This document shows, in pieces, positions 35,786 through 43,362 of a DNA stretch of 64,000 nucleotides. The stretch covers positions 186,001-250,000 of the forward strand of contig CANNGA010000003.1 in NCBI GenBank assembly GCA_947504035.1, read 5' to 3'. A program made the position numbers and the translations under genes. The stretch is from an uncultured Flavobacteriaceae bacterium (GTDB lineage Bacteria > Bacteroidota > Bacteroidia > Flavobacteriales > Flavobacteriaceae). Within the stretch, counting starts at the first letter, position 1, and each line of letters starts with the position of its first letter. Below the pieces are notes generated by a model that saw only the letters and a list, made by a program, of their open reading frames with translations, was not told where the DNA came from and did not search any database.

Positions 35786-36505
35786 ATGTTTTTTCAATTC
35801 CCACACCTCATAGAACACAAAATGGATCTGGATAGTCCGGGCTCGTTTTCGCATCGTGAATTTATACGAGAAGATAGAGATTTTAGCAAACGTCCTTTTA
35901 CAATTGGTATAGGTGGTCCTGTAGGCACAGGTAAAACCGCTTTAATTCGTCAATTGTGTATGGCCTTACGCGATAAGCATTCTATAGCTGTAGTTACCAA
36001 TGACATATTTACTAAGGAAGACGCCGAATTCTTGACAAAAAACAAAGCATTAGATCCAGAACGCATCGTTGGCGTAGAAACAGGAGGCTGCCCGCACTCT
36101 GCCATTCGCGAAGACATTTCTGCAAACATACATGCGCTTGAAGCTTTGTATGACAAATTTCCAGACATCGAATTGCTTATTGTTGAAAGTGGTGGCGATA
36201 ATTTAGCTGCACACTTTAGCAGAGAATTAGCCGATTATTCCATTTATGTGATAGATGTTTCAGGAGGAGACAAAATACCGCGTAAGGGTGGTCCTGGTAT
36301 TACGCAATCTGATTTGCTTATCATTAATAAAATTGATTTGGCAGAAATTGTTGGAGCAGACCTAGAGGTCATGGATCGAGATTCTAAAAAAATGCGAGGT
36401 AATGGCCCTTTTGTATTTGCTAAGGTTAAGGAAGACTATGGCTTAGACACCATAATAGATCATATTTTTCATGCCAAAGCACATGCCTTAGAAGAAGTCC
36501 ATTAA
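35786..36505 (+). CDS. ureG: Urease accessory GTPase UreG
   Basis: SIMIBI-class GTPase of 239 residues that drives nickel delivery to urease. P-loop [12 protein letters not shown] (about residues 43-54), switch region [14 protein letters not shown], the metal-binding CPH motif in [11 protein letters not shown], and NKIDLA are present. The N-terminus has a few histidines but no long His tract, so nickel storage by UreG is unlikely. It is the last plus-strand gene of the cluster and is convergent with ureD 28 bases away. Confidence 0.96.
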   Translation: MFFQFPHLIEHKMDLDSPGSFSHREFIREDRDFSKRPFTIGIGGPVGTGKTALIRQLCMALRDKHSIAVVTNDIFTKEDAEFLTKNKALDPERIVGVETGGCPHSAIREDISANIHALEALYDKFPDIELLIVESGGDNLAAHFSRELADYSIYVIDVSGGDKIPRKGGPGITQSDLLIINKIDLAEIVGADLEVMDRDSKKMRGNGPFVFAKVKEDYGLDTIIDHIFHAKAHALEEVH

Positions 36506-36533
36506 TAGGCGCAACACGAACCTCATACTTCAT

Positions 36534-37370
36534 TTAATACTTACGCTCTAAATGGTCGTAGTTCAATAATGTGGGATGGGCTAAAATTTGAGACATTTTT
36601 GTCATCACTTCTTTAAGAGTCGTCATTTTTTCGGCGCTAAACCGTCCCACAAATGCGTGATCGTTAATTCGTGTAAGGTTAGACTGTATGGTTGTTTCGG
36701 TAGACGCTTCTAACCCTTCCAGCATCTGCGTTTCTAGTAATTTAACTTTGCTTAGCGCTTTATCTCCTACTAAAAAAACATTTAAAAAAGACGTATGATC
36801 CCCAAACACACCAGGAGCATGCACGTCCATCTCTTCTGGCGTAATCTTTAAATTATCCCACACTACAGTTTGCGTTTCAACTTCAATTTTTGTCGATGAT
36901 TCAAAAGCTTTAAAAGCAAAGGTTTCTCCATTAGCAGTTCTACCTGCCGAAAACCAATCTATAAACAGCAAAACACTATCGGTTTCTAAAGTTATGCTAT
37001 TCTCTTGAACAAAATTTCCGCCTTGGTGCATCACCAATGGATCATTAAAAAACACATGAAACGCATTGGCTCTTAGTTTTAAATGTAACTCTTGACGGCA
37101 TTGTACACCATGACTTTCGTACACGCGTGTGTTGGCTTGAGAACTAATAATAGACGTTGTATTAGGGTTACAAACCACATCTAATGTAACAGTGTCTCCT
37201 TGTACAAAACCGCCACCGTAACTCGTTAACATACACACCCCTGTTTGTTTTTGTGTTTTAGGATTTACAATTTTTAAGGGTTTTATACTCAGCTGTTCCG
37301 TTACTATCGTGGTGTTATTATGACAATCGAAAGTAATTTTAGACGCCTCTGTTAGTGTATTCGTAATCAT
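36534..37370 (-). CDS. ureD: Urease accessory protein UreD (encoded on the opposite strand)
   Basis: Scaffold protein of 278 residues that binds apo-urease together with UreF and UreG. UreD/UreH motifs are seen in TSYGGGFVQGD, SIISSQANTRVYES and IDWFSAGRTANGE. Unlike the other accessory genes it is on the minus strand, convergent with ureG, with its own promoter to the right. No ureE (nickel chaperone) gene is present in the locus, so nickel delivery may rely on UreG/UreD alone or on a distant chaperone. Confidence 0.93.
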   Translation of the reverse strand: MITNTLTEASKITFDCHNNTTIVTEQLSIKPLKIVNPKTQKQTGVCMLTSYGGGFVQGDTVTLDVVCNPNTTSIISSQANTRVYESHGVQCRQELHLKLRANAFHVFFNDPLVMHQGGNFVQENSITLETDSVLLFIDWFSAGRTANGETFAFKAFESSTKIEVETQTVVWDNLKITPEEMDVHAPGVFGDHTSFLNVFLVGDKALSKVKLLETQMLEGLEASTETTIQSNLTRINDHAFVGRFSAEKMTTLKEVMTKMSQILAHPTLLNYDHLERKY

Positions 37371-37563
37371 TTTTTAGTTGAAATTTTAGTTATATGAACG
37401 CGCTGTATTCATGTGTTATAAAAATAATACTATTGCTCATATTTTGCACTATTAAGCTGTAATGATTTTCCAATATATCGTATTGAAAAGCATTCTAAAA
37501 CACCAATCACATTACCGCCTTTAGTGTTGATTTTAGAAAATTTCAAATAAAAAATAGTATGCT

Positions 37564-37571
37564 TATATTTG
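37564..37571 (+). promoter_or_regulatory. TAnnTTTG -7 box upstream of the FKBP gene
   Basis: TATATTTG matches the Bacteroidetes -7 consensus exactly; TTTC lies 19 nt upstream as a near-match for the -33 element. It overlaps an in-frame upstream ATG at 37559, which argues that translation starts at 37589 instead. Confidence 0.5.
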
Positions 37572-37588
37572 TCTTAAAACAATTCACT

Positions 37589-38065
37589 ATGAAATCCTTA
37601 TTACTAATTGCTAGCTTTCTTTTAATATGTTCTTGTTCTGAAGATGACACCAACGATACTCCAAATACCAATACTGCAGAACAGGTTAGAGCGGCTAACG
37701 ACGAAGAAATCACAACATTTATTGCTGCTAATAATTTAGAGGCTCAAAAAACAGACTCTGGGCTTTATTATGTGATTGATGAAGAAGGTACTGGTGCACG
37801 TCCAACAGCTACAGCTAATGTTACTGTAGGCTATAGAGGGTATTATACAAACAATGTTGCTTTTGATGAAGGTACAGAAACAGGGTTTTCGACGAACTTA
37901 CAAAATGTAATCCCTGGATGGACCGAAGGTATCCCTTTGTTTAGAGAAGGTGGCCGCGGCATGCTTTTAATCCCCTCACATCTTGCTTATGGTCTTAATG
38001 GTTTTAGAAGCATACCAGGTGGTGCTGTACTTATCTTTGACATCAACTTAATTTCAGTAAATTAG
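37589..38065 (+). CDS. FKBP-type peptidyl-prolyl cis-trans isomerase, lipoprotein
   Basis: A 158-residue periplasmic or surface prolyl isomerase. I start at ATG 37589 (MKSLLLIASFLLICSC): a lipoprotein signal follows directly, and the promoter box sits over the earlier ATG. The FKBP domain (about residues 55-158) shows VTVGYRGYYTNNVAFDEG, NVIPGWTEGIPLFREGGRGMLLIPSHLAYG and GAVLIFDINLI, the classical ligand-pocket residues. It would assist folding of exported proteins. Confidence 0.93.
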   Translation: MKSLLLIASFLLICSCSEDDTNDTPNTNTAEQVRAANDEEITTFIAANNLEAQKTDSGLYYVIDEEGTGARPTATANVTVGYRGYYTNNVAFDEGTETGFSTNLQNVIPGWTEGIPLFREGGRGMLLIPSHLAYGLNGFRSIPGGAVLIFDINLISVN

Positions 38066-38247
38066 ATGTAGATCTGTTCTTGTTCTTCCTCAAATAAGCG
38101 CTCGTAATTTTTTTTAGAAGCACCTTAATTTTCTCCTTTGATGAAATCATTTGAAGATCGCTTATAAATTTTAAGATGTTTTACAAACATCGTATTTGAA
38201 AGCGGTTATCAACTAAATGCGTTACCTTTGCCTGTAAAATAAAATGC

Positions 38248-39489
38248 ATGTCCTTTAAAGACTTAAAAATAAACAAACCCATCTTAAGAGCCATTGCCGA
38301 GGCGGGTTACGACAACCCCACACTCGTTCAAGAAAAAGCGATACCCTTAATTTTAAACAGAAATGATGTTATTGTTTCTGCACAAACAGGTACTGGTAAA
38401 ACTGCTGCATTTGCACTTCCTATTTTGCAGTTACTATTCGATAAACAGGATACGCCTAAAAAAGGAAAAAAGGTTAAGGCGTTAATTATAAGTCCTACTC
38501 GAGAACTTGCATTACAAATTGGCGAAAATTTTAAAACCTATAGCACATATACCAATTTAAGGTCTACTGTTATTTATGGGGGGACTTCCATAGAACCTCA
38601 AAAAGAGGTGCTTAAAAAGGGGGTTGATATTTTAATTGCTACGCCTGGTCGTCTTTTAGATTTACACAAACAAGATTGTGTAAACTTAGATTATGTAGAG
38701 ACATTTGTTCTCGATGAAGCCGATTTAATGTTAGACATGGGCTTTGTGGATGATGTTAAAAAAGTAGAACGCTTATGCCCTTCCAGCAAGCAAACCCTTT
38801 TGTTTTCTGCTACTATTCCTTATAAGGTAGAGCAACTTGCTAACGCGCTATTAGAAGCGCCACACCGTATAGATGTTACCCCTAACAAAACAACCTCTAA
38901 AAATATACATCAGTTAGCGTACTATGTTCCTAAACGCAATAAAATTGAATTGTGTTTACATTTATTACGTAACACCATAAAAGGACATATTATCATATTT
39001 AGGCGTACCAAATTTGGTGTCGACAAATTGGAAAAAACACTATTAAAGAATGGCTATAAAGTAGATAGTATTCATGGTGATAAAAGTCAAACAGCCAGAC
39101 AAGAAGCCCTAAAGCGGTTTAAAAGCAAAGATGTTACCATTTTAATTGCTACCGATGTAGCTGCTAGAGGTATAGATATTGATGCCCTAGATGCTGTTGT
39201 TAATTTTGACCTTCCTAGCGTTCCCGAAACCTATGTACATCGTATTGGTAGAACGGCTCGTGCTGGACATACTGGGGTTGCACATACGTTTTGTTCTGCA
39301 GATGAGAAAAATTATATTAAAGCTATACAGCAGCTTATACAGTTACAATTAGATGTTATAGAAGACCATCCCTATCCTTTAGATCCTAAGGCAAAACCGA
39401 TTATACATACCTCTAAAAAAACAGGAAGTAAACACAAAAAAGGACGAAAAAGTGTCGCTTCTAAAAAGAAAAAGAAACGTTGGTATTAA
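38248..39489 (+). CDS. DEAD-box RNA helicase (RhlE-like)
   Basis: ATP-dependent RNA helicase of 413 residues. Motif Q and motif I AQTGTGKTAAF, Ia PTRELALQIG, Ib TPGRLLDL, motif II LDEADLMLD, motif III SAT, and motif VI HRIGRTARAGH are present in order. The C-terminus is a lysine-rich tail ending KKKKKRWY, common in Bacteroidetes RhlE-type helicases acting in ribosome assembly or cold adaptation. The stop overlaps the start of the DUF985 cupin gene (TAATG). Confidence 0.95.
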   Translation: MSFKDLKINKPILRAIAEAGYDNPTLVQEKAIPLILNRNDVIVSAQTGTGKTAAFALPILQLLFDKQDTPKKGKKVKALIISPTRELALQIGENFKTYSTYTNLRSTVIYGGTSIEPQKEVLKKGVDILIATPGRLLDLHKQDCVNLDYVETFVLDEADLMLDMGFVDDVKKVERLCPSSKQTLLFSATIPYKVEQLANALLEAPHRIDVTPNKTTSKNIHQLAYYVPKRNKIELCLHLLRNTIKGHIIIFRRTKFGVDKLEKTLLKNGYKVDSIHGDKSQTARQEALKRFKSKDVTILIATDVAARGIDIDALDAVVNFDLPSVPETYVHRIGRTARAGHTGVAHTFCSADEKNYIKAIQQLIQLQLDVIEDHPYPLDPKAKPIIHTSKKTGSKHKKGRKSVASKKKKKRWY

Positions 39490-40001
39490 TGGACACTGAA
39501 ATTCAACAACTTATAGAGACTCTAGATCTCAAAGCGCATCCTGAAGGCGGCTATTATAAAGAGACTTACAGGAGTACAGGTTATATTGCTCAAGGCTATT
39601 TAGGGTCTCAGTTTTCGGGAGATAGGCATTATTGTACGGGCATCTATTTTTTATTGACCAGTAAAACATTTTCAGCATTTCATCGCATACAACAAGACGA
39701 AATGTGGCATTTTTATAAAGGAAGCACTTTAAAATTACATATCATTTCTAAAACAGGGGTGTACTCTTGCATTCTTATAGGCAACAATATTGTTAAAGGT
39801 GAACAGCCCCAATATGTAGTGCCTGCAGGGGATTGGTTTGCAGCAGAAGTAGTACAGCCTAACACATATGTATTAGCAGGTTGTACAGTAGCTCCTGGTT
39901 TTGATTTTGATGATTTTGAAATGCCAAACCGCAGCACTTTAATCTCTCAGTTTCCTCAACATGCTGCTATTATTACAAAGCTAACCAGAAGTGCATCTTA
40001 A
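39489..40001 (+). CDS. Cupin-fold protein of the DUF985 family
   Basis: A 170-residue single-domain cupin. I start at ATG 39489, which overlaps the helicase stop (TAATG), in preference to the upstream TTG. Family residues: LKAHPEGGYYKETYRS, YFLLTSKTFSAFHRIQQDEMWHFYKGS and GCTVAPGFDFDDFEM. These proteins are beta-barrels that may bind a sugar nucleotide or other small ligand; the function is unknown. Translation is probably coupled to the helicase. Confidence 0.92.
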   Translation: MDTEIQQLIETLDLKAHPEGGYYKETYRSTGYIAQGYLGSQFSGDRHYCTGIYFLLTSKTFSAFHRIQQDEMWHFYKGSTLKLHIISKTGVYSCILIGNNIVKGEQPQYVVPAGDWFAAEVVQPNTYVLAGCTVAPGFDFDDFEMPNRSTLISQFPQHAAIITKLTRSAS

Positions 40002-40061
40002 GAAAACAGAGTATTCAAAGCTTAGATTCCTCATTATGCTGTTATCATACACCAACGTGCT

Positions 40062-40214
40062 TTAGAAAAAATGCTCTGTATAAATTTCTTTTAAAATCTC
40101 TAAACTTTCCAATGCGTCTGCTTGCGAACGCTCGTTACTTAATGCATCGCGTTGTACAGACGTACTATTGTAACAATAAAACCCCTTCCCACAGGCCTCT
40201 TGGTAAAAATTCAT
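40062..40214 (-). CDS. Possible 50-residue protein, or remnant of a longer gene
   Basis: A minus-strand ORF starting MNFYQEACGKGFYCYN and ending TEHFF has natural-looking composition, with an acidic-helical second half (NERSQADALESLEILKEIY). A stop codon lies immediately upstream in the same frame, and the adjacent frame upstream reads SNKIALDNLESHE, so a frameshifted longer gene is possible. I do not recognise it. It occupies the only part of the 277-base gap between the cupin and M15 genes that looks coding. Confidence 0.35.
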   Translation of the reverse strand: MNFYQEACGKGFYCYNSTSVQRDALSNERSQADALESLEILKEIYTEHFF

Positions 40215-40278
40215 GAGACTCTAAATTATCTAATGCTATTTTATTTGAATTTGTAATTTAAGTATTAAGAATGTTGCA

Positions 40279-40944
40279 TTACTCTATTGGAAAATCAAAA
40301 TAGGTCTTTGGAAACGGTTCTCCCCGCAATGTAAAATGCCACCATTCTCTAGCATAGTTTCTAAAACCATACTTTAGCATCACTTCCTGTAACACCATTC
40401 TATTTTTAGATTGCACCTTTGTTAGGCCTTTATAAGCGACCCAAGATTCTACTCCAAAAAAATCGTACGCACTGCCCATATCTAATTCTTTTTTAGTTGC
40501 TAAATCTATAAGAGTAAGATCTATTGTACTCCCTTTGGTATGGCCTGAATGTGATGCAATATAACCTTCTTTAAATAGGTCTTTTTTCTTTACATTTGGG
40601 TAAAAATCAGGTTTGCGAAGCGTATCATGTAATACCCTAGCCCATCTCACAAAATGATTTACAGCCTGTTGCGGCCTGTACCCATCGTACACCTTTAAAC
40701 CTAAACCTCTTTTTTTAAGCTCTTGTTGTACTTTATGGAGCGCTCGTGCCGTTTGTTCTGTAACTATTAAACAATCGTTTTTATAGCCATCAACAGATGT
40801 TCCTACGAAATTATTAGAGGTAAAATATCTTAAATCAACTTCAACCTCTGGAACAACAGATCTAAGATACACGAAACCTTTGGGGAATTGCCCATAACTA
40901 AAAGCAACTATATTTAAGAAAAAAAAGAGAAACCTATATTTCAT
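40279..40944 (-). CDS. D-alanyl-D-alanine dipeptidase-like M15 peptidase (VanX family)
   Basis: A secreted 221-residue zinc peptidase of family M15D. A signal peptide covers about residues 1-18 (cleavage after SYGQ). The zinc site is recognisable as SHSGHTKGSTIDLTLI (His and Asp ligands) and EWWHFTLRGE (Glu catalytic, His ligand). The family cleaves D-Ala-D-Ala dipeptides; outside vancomycin resistance it is thought to serve in cell-wall peptide recycling. There is no VanRS, VanA or VanH neighbour, so I do not infer resistance. Confidence 0.92.
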   Translation of the reverse strand: MKYRFLFFFLNIVAFSYGQFPKGFVYLRSVVPEVEVDLRYFTSNNFVGTSVDGYKNDCLIVTEQTARALHKVQQELKKRGLGLKVYDGYRPQQAVNHFVRWARVLHDTLRKPDFYPNVKKKDLFKEGYIASHSGHTKGSTIDLTLIDLATKKELDMGSAYDFFGVESWVAYKGLTKVQSKNRMVLQEVMLKYGFRNYAREWWHFTLRGEPFPKTYFDFPIE

Positions 40945-40981
40945 TTAAAAATCATTTGTGCTAATTTAGAAAATAAAAACG

Positions 40982-41581
40982 ATGGACTTATCGCAAACTA
41001 AACATTTAGATTTAAAAGATGCTGATGTATCTTACTACCCTGCTTTTTTCTGTGTAAAAGATGCCGATCTTTATTTTAAGAATTTACTAAAAGCGCTACC
41101 ATGGCAACAAGATAAAATTAAAGTGTTTGGAACCGTATATGACCAACCTAGATTAACTGCTTTTTTTGGCAACAACGCTATCGCTTATACTTATAGCTCT
41201 ATTACGATGCACCCTAATCCCTTTGAAGGCGATCTCTTAACCATAAAACAAAGTATTGAAAACGTATTAAATGTAACATTTACAAGTTGTTTGGCAAACT
41301 TATATAGAACAGGGAAAGATAGTAACGGTTGGCATGCTGATAATGAAAAGGTCTTAGGCAAACACCCTATAATTGCATCGGTAACTTTTGGAGAGGAACG
41401 TCCTTTCCATCTTAAACACAGAAAAGACAAAACTCTTAAAGAAAAATTGATACTCCAACATGGTAGTTTACTCGTAATGCAAGGTGCTACTCAAGAGCAT
41501 TGGCTACATCAAATTCCAAAAACTAAAAAAGACATAGGCCCTCGAATCAACCTTACATTTCGTATTCTACCTGATAGGTGA
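40982..41581 (+). CDS. AlkB-like 2-oxoglutarate/Fe(II) dioxygenase
   Basis: A 199-residue AlkB-family dioxygenase. The iron ligands lie in NGWHADNEKVLG (HxD) and in the C-terminal His of QEHWLHQIPKT, and the 2-oxoglutarate-binding arginines in PRINLTFR. Related enzymes remove alkyl groups from nucleic-acid bases by oxidative demethylation. The TVYDQPRLTAFFG stretch fits DNA-repair-type AlkB2/3-like members. It is divergent from the M15 peptidase gene and followed by a strong terminator. Confidence 0.93.
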   Translation: MDLSQTKHLDLKDADVSYYPAFFCVKDADLYFKNLLKALPWQQDKIKVFGTVYDQPRLTAFFGNNAIAYTYSSITMHPNPFEGDLLTIKQSIENVLNVTFTSCLANLYRTGKDSNGWHADNEKVLGKHPIIASVTFGEERPFHLKHRKDKTLKEKLILQHGSLLVMQGATQEHWLHQIPKTKKDIGPRINLTFRILPDR

Positions 41582-41597
41582 CTAAAAGACACAAAAA

Positions 41598-41628
41598 AAC
41601 CGAGTTCCCTCAAACTCGGTTCTTTTTT
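41598..41628 (+). terminator. Terminator of the AlkB-like gene
   Basis: A perfect 9-bp stem (AACCGAGTT / AACTCGGTT) with a 6-nt loop, followed by a T run, 16 bases past the stop. Confidence 0.9.
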
Positions 41629-41630
41629 AA

Positions 41631-41659
41631 TTTGCTTTTTATATTATGTGTTAGATTTG
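41631..41659 (+). promoter_or_regulatory. Candidate plus-strand promoter of an unannotated transcript
   Basis: TTTG (41631-41634), a 17-nt spacer and TAGATTTG (41652-41659), an exact TAnnTTTG. It lies just after the AlkB terminator and points into a gene-free stretch that ends at the orphan terminator at 41872-41904, suggesting an about 240-nt RNA with only tiny ORFs. AT-rich DNA makes chance matches common. Confidence 0.3.
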
Positions 41660-41871
41660 GGGTCTCCACATCGTCAACATAATGCAAATATTAATTAATT
41701 AATCCATTGAACTAAAAAGTATATCATTTAGTACACTTCAAATATAAAAAGCTTATTCTATATTCACGATAAAAAACACTAAAATTCGATGAAATGCATT
41801 ATTTTTTACTCTTAATCGATAAAAAGTAGAAATAGACGACGTAAAACACTCCTATTAAAACTAATTGGCAT

Positions 41872-41904
41872 AAAAAAAGCACCCAAAAATAGGGTGCTTT
41901 TTTT
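41872..41904 (-). terminator. Orphan bidirectional terminator
   Basis: A 13-bp stem including six G-C/C-G pairs (GCACCC / GGGTGC flanked by seven A and seven T) and a 7-nt loop. T runs follow on both strands. No protein gene ends into it from either side, as the AlkB gene already has its own terminator 270 bases earlier and the DUF4369 gene starts on the far side. Confidence 0.85.
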
Positions 41905-41984
41905 CTAACTAACCAACCAAAATATGAAATTACACTTCAAAGTTTAAAGTAACCACTCAATAAACTTTTACTAAAATGTAACTT
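41872..41984 (-). ncRNA. Predicted sigma-54-dependent small RNA, about 113 nt
   Basis: The minus-strand interval from the predicted start of the sigma-54 promoter (about 41984) to the orphan terminator has no ATG-initiated ORF; the only short frame is an 8-codon GTG ORF. A transcript here would be about 113 nt and end in the GCACCC hairpin and U run. The existence of the RNA is inferred from promoter plus terminator alone; I do not recognise a known RNA family. Confidence 0.45.
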
Positions 41985-41993
41985 TATATGTAG

Positions 41994-42011
41994 TAGCAAG
42001 TTTTGTGCCAA
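41994..42011 (-). promoter_or_regulatory. Sigma-54 (RpoN) promoter
   Basis: On the minus strand TTGGCAC-AAAAC-TTGCTA carries the GG at -24 and GC at -12 exactly 12 bases apart, matching the consensus YTGGCACRNNNNTTGCW at all defined positions except the purine-G preference. It is in non-coding DNA. A bEBP binding site upstream (towards 42100) is not obvious. Confidence 0.65.
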
Positions 42012-42123
42012 ACTAACACAAAAGAGTCTTTTTTTTAAGAAAACCATCTTTTTATCTTTATTTCGTGTTTCATGCTCTAATGTATTTAAATAGGTATTTT
42101 AAAATTAAGTCTAGCTGGTAGTT

Positions 42124-42131
42124 TATATTTG
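42124..42131 (+). promoter_or_regulatory. TAnnTTTG box upstream of the DUF4369 gene
   Basis: TATATTTG, an exact match to the -7 consensus, 39 bases before the ATG at 42171; no clear -33 TTTG at the expected distance. Confidence 0.4.
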
Positions 42132-42170
42132 ATAATTATAAGATATTTGTGATCTAATTAAAACCTATAG

Positions 42171-42866
42171 ATGAAAAAAATTTCCTTACTTCTTTTAATT
42201 TTAGTTGCATTTAATTGCTCCAAAACGCAAAAGGATTTAACCGTTAAAGTACATGTAAAAGGATTGCAAAAAGGTACAGTATACCTTAAACGCCTTCAGG
42301 ATAGTACGCTAATTAATGTAGATTCTGTTGTTGTATCTGGCGACTCACCCATAGAATTATACAGCGATTTGGAAGAACCAGATATATTCTTTCTTTATTT
42401 AGACAAAGCTTCTAAAACAAAAGAGACCATTAGTTTTTTTGCGCACAAGGGTCTTGTATCTGTACAAACAAATGTAAAACAGTTTGTCGCAGATGCTAAA
42501 ATAGAAGGTTCAAAACAGCATGACGTTCTTAAAGATTACCAAAAGTTAATGTCGCGTTTAAACAACAGGAACCTAGACCTTATTAAGGAAAAGTTTGAGG
42601 CGCAGCAAGCTGCCGATACAAATGCCCTTAAAGCGATTGCTAAACGACAAGAAAACCTTATTAAAAATAGGTACTTACAGACGGTAAACTTTGCCATTAA
42701 TCATAAAGATAGTGAAGCTGCACCATACCTCACACTTTCTAAAATTTATGATGCTAATACCAAATTTTTAGACACCATTTACAAGGCATTAACACCACAA
42801 GTTAAAGCGTCTAAATACGGTAAAAAACTAAATGCATTTTTGGCAGACCGTAAGGCTAACGACTAA
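42171..42866 (+). CDS. DUF4369 domain lipoprotein
   Basis: A 231-residue lipoprotein (lipobox FNC, C16). Residues about 24-125 match the DUF4369 domain, a small beta-rich region often placed before thioredoxin-like AhpC/TSA domains in Bacteroidetes (VKVHVKGLQKGTVYLKRLQDSTLINVDSV pattern). Here no thioredoxin domain follows; the rest is helical and charged (LNNRNLDLIKEKFEAQQAADTNALKAI). The function is unknown; it is probably at a membrane surface. It ends at a bidirectional terminator shared with the tRNA-Thr gene. Confidence 0.85.
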   Translation: MKKISLLLLILVAFNCSKTQKDLTVKVHVKGLQKGTVYLKRLQDSTLINVDSVVVSGDSPIELYSDLEEPDIFFLYLDKASKTKETISFFAHKGLVSVQTNVKQFVADAKIEGSKQHDVLKDYQKLMSRLNNRNLDLIKEKFEAQQAADTNALKAIAKRQENLIKNRYLQTVNFAINHKDSEAAPYLTLSKIYDANTKFLDTIYKALTPQVKASKYGKKLNAFLADRKAND

Positions 42867-42894
42867 TTTTCGTAGACAGCATATTAGAAAACAC

Positions 42895-42929
42895 AAAAAA
42901 GCCTCAAAAATTAATTTGAGGCTTTTTTT
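42895..42929 (+). terminator. Shared terminator between DUF4369 gene and tRNA-Thr
   Basis: A perfect 14-bp stem (six A, GCCTCAAA with TTTGAGGC, six T) and a 6-nt loop. T runs on both strands mean it can also end the minus-strand tRNA transcript, whose 3' end is 6 bases away. Confidence 0.9.
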
Positions 42930-42934
42930 ATTTG

Positions 42935-43008
42935 AGCCGATGGAGGGACTCGAACCCACGACCTGCTGATTACAAATCAGCTGCTCTAGCCAGCTGAGCT
43001 ACATCGGC
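42935..43008 (-). tRNA. tRNA-Thr (anticodon TGT)
   Basis: A 74-base cloverleaf on the minus strand. Acceptor stem GCCGATG/CATCGGC with discriminator T, D arm GCTCAGCTGGCTAGAGC, anticodon stem GCTGA with loop TTTGTAA (anticodon TGT, reads ACA and related Thr codons), and TTCGAGT T loop. The T stem has one mismatch. CCA is not encoded. Confidence 0.95.
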
Positions 43009-43068
43009 GATTTAGCGGTTGCAAATATAATTTCTAAAATCGAAATTACAAGCGTTACGCTAAAAAAA

Positions 43069-43335
43069 TTATAAATTATTTACTTTTTCTATTAAGGCCT
43101 TTCCTGTTTCTTCTAATTCGTTGCTTACTGCTTTAAGATGTGCCTTCCTATTTGCAACACTTTTATCATTTACTTTTACTATTAAAGCATCAAAAGTTGC
43201 GATAGCTTCATCTATAATGGCTTCACTTGATTTGGTATCCTTATCTGTATTTTGGTATTCCCAAACATATACAGCTTCAATAATATCTCCTAAAACGTTA
43301 TTTATATCTTTTTTTAATTCTCTTAAACTTGCCAT
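43069..43335 (-). CDS. Conserved small helical hypothetical protein
   Basis: An 88-residue, largely alpha-helical and charged protein with no cysteine, signal peptide or membrane segment (starts MASLRELKKDINNVLGDI). It looks cytoplasmic and could dimerise as a helical bundle. I recall similar short proteins in Flavobacteriaceae but cannot assign a family or function. It lies 27 bases downstream of the mannose-6-phosphate isomerase gene on the same strand and is probably co-transcribed. Confidence 0.75.
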   Translation of the reverse strand: MASLRELKKDINNVLGDIIEAVYVWEYQNTDKDTKSSEAIIDEAIATFDALIVKVNDKSVANRKAHLKAVSNELEETGKALIEKVNNL

Positions 43336-43362
43336 AATTCTAATTTTTATTGGGTTACAAAA

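Noticed and set aside
40279-40944. Vancomycin-resistance (VanX) gene
   Set aside because: Family member only; no VanA/H/R/S genes nearby and a signal peptide is present, unlike resistance-type cytoplasmic VanX.
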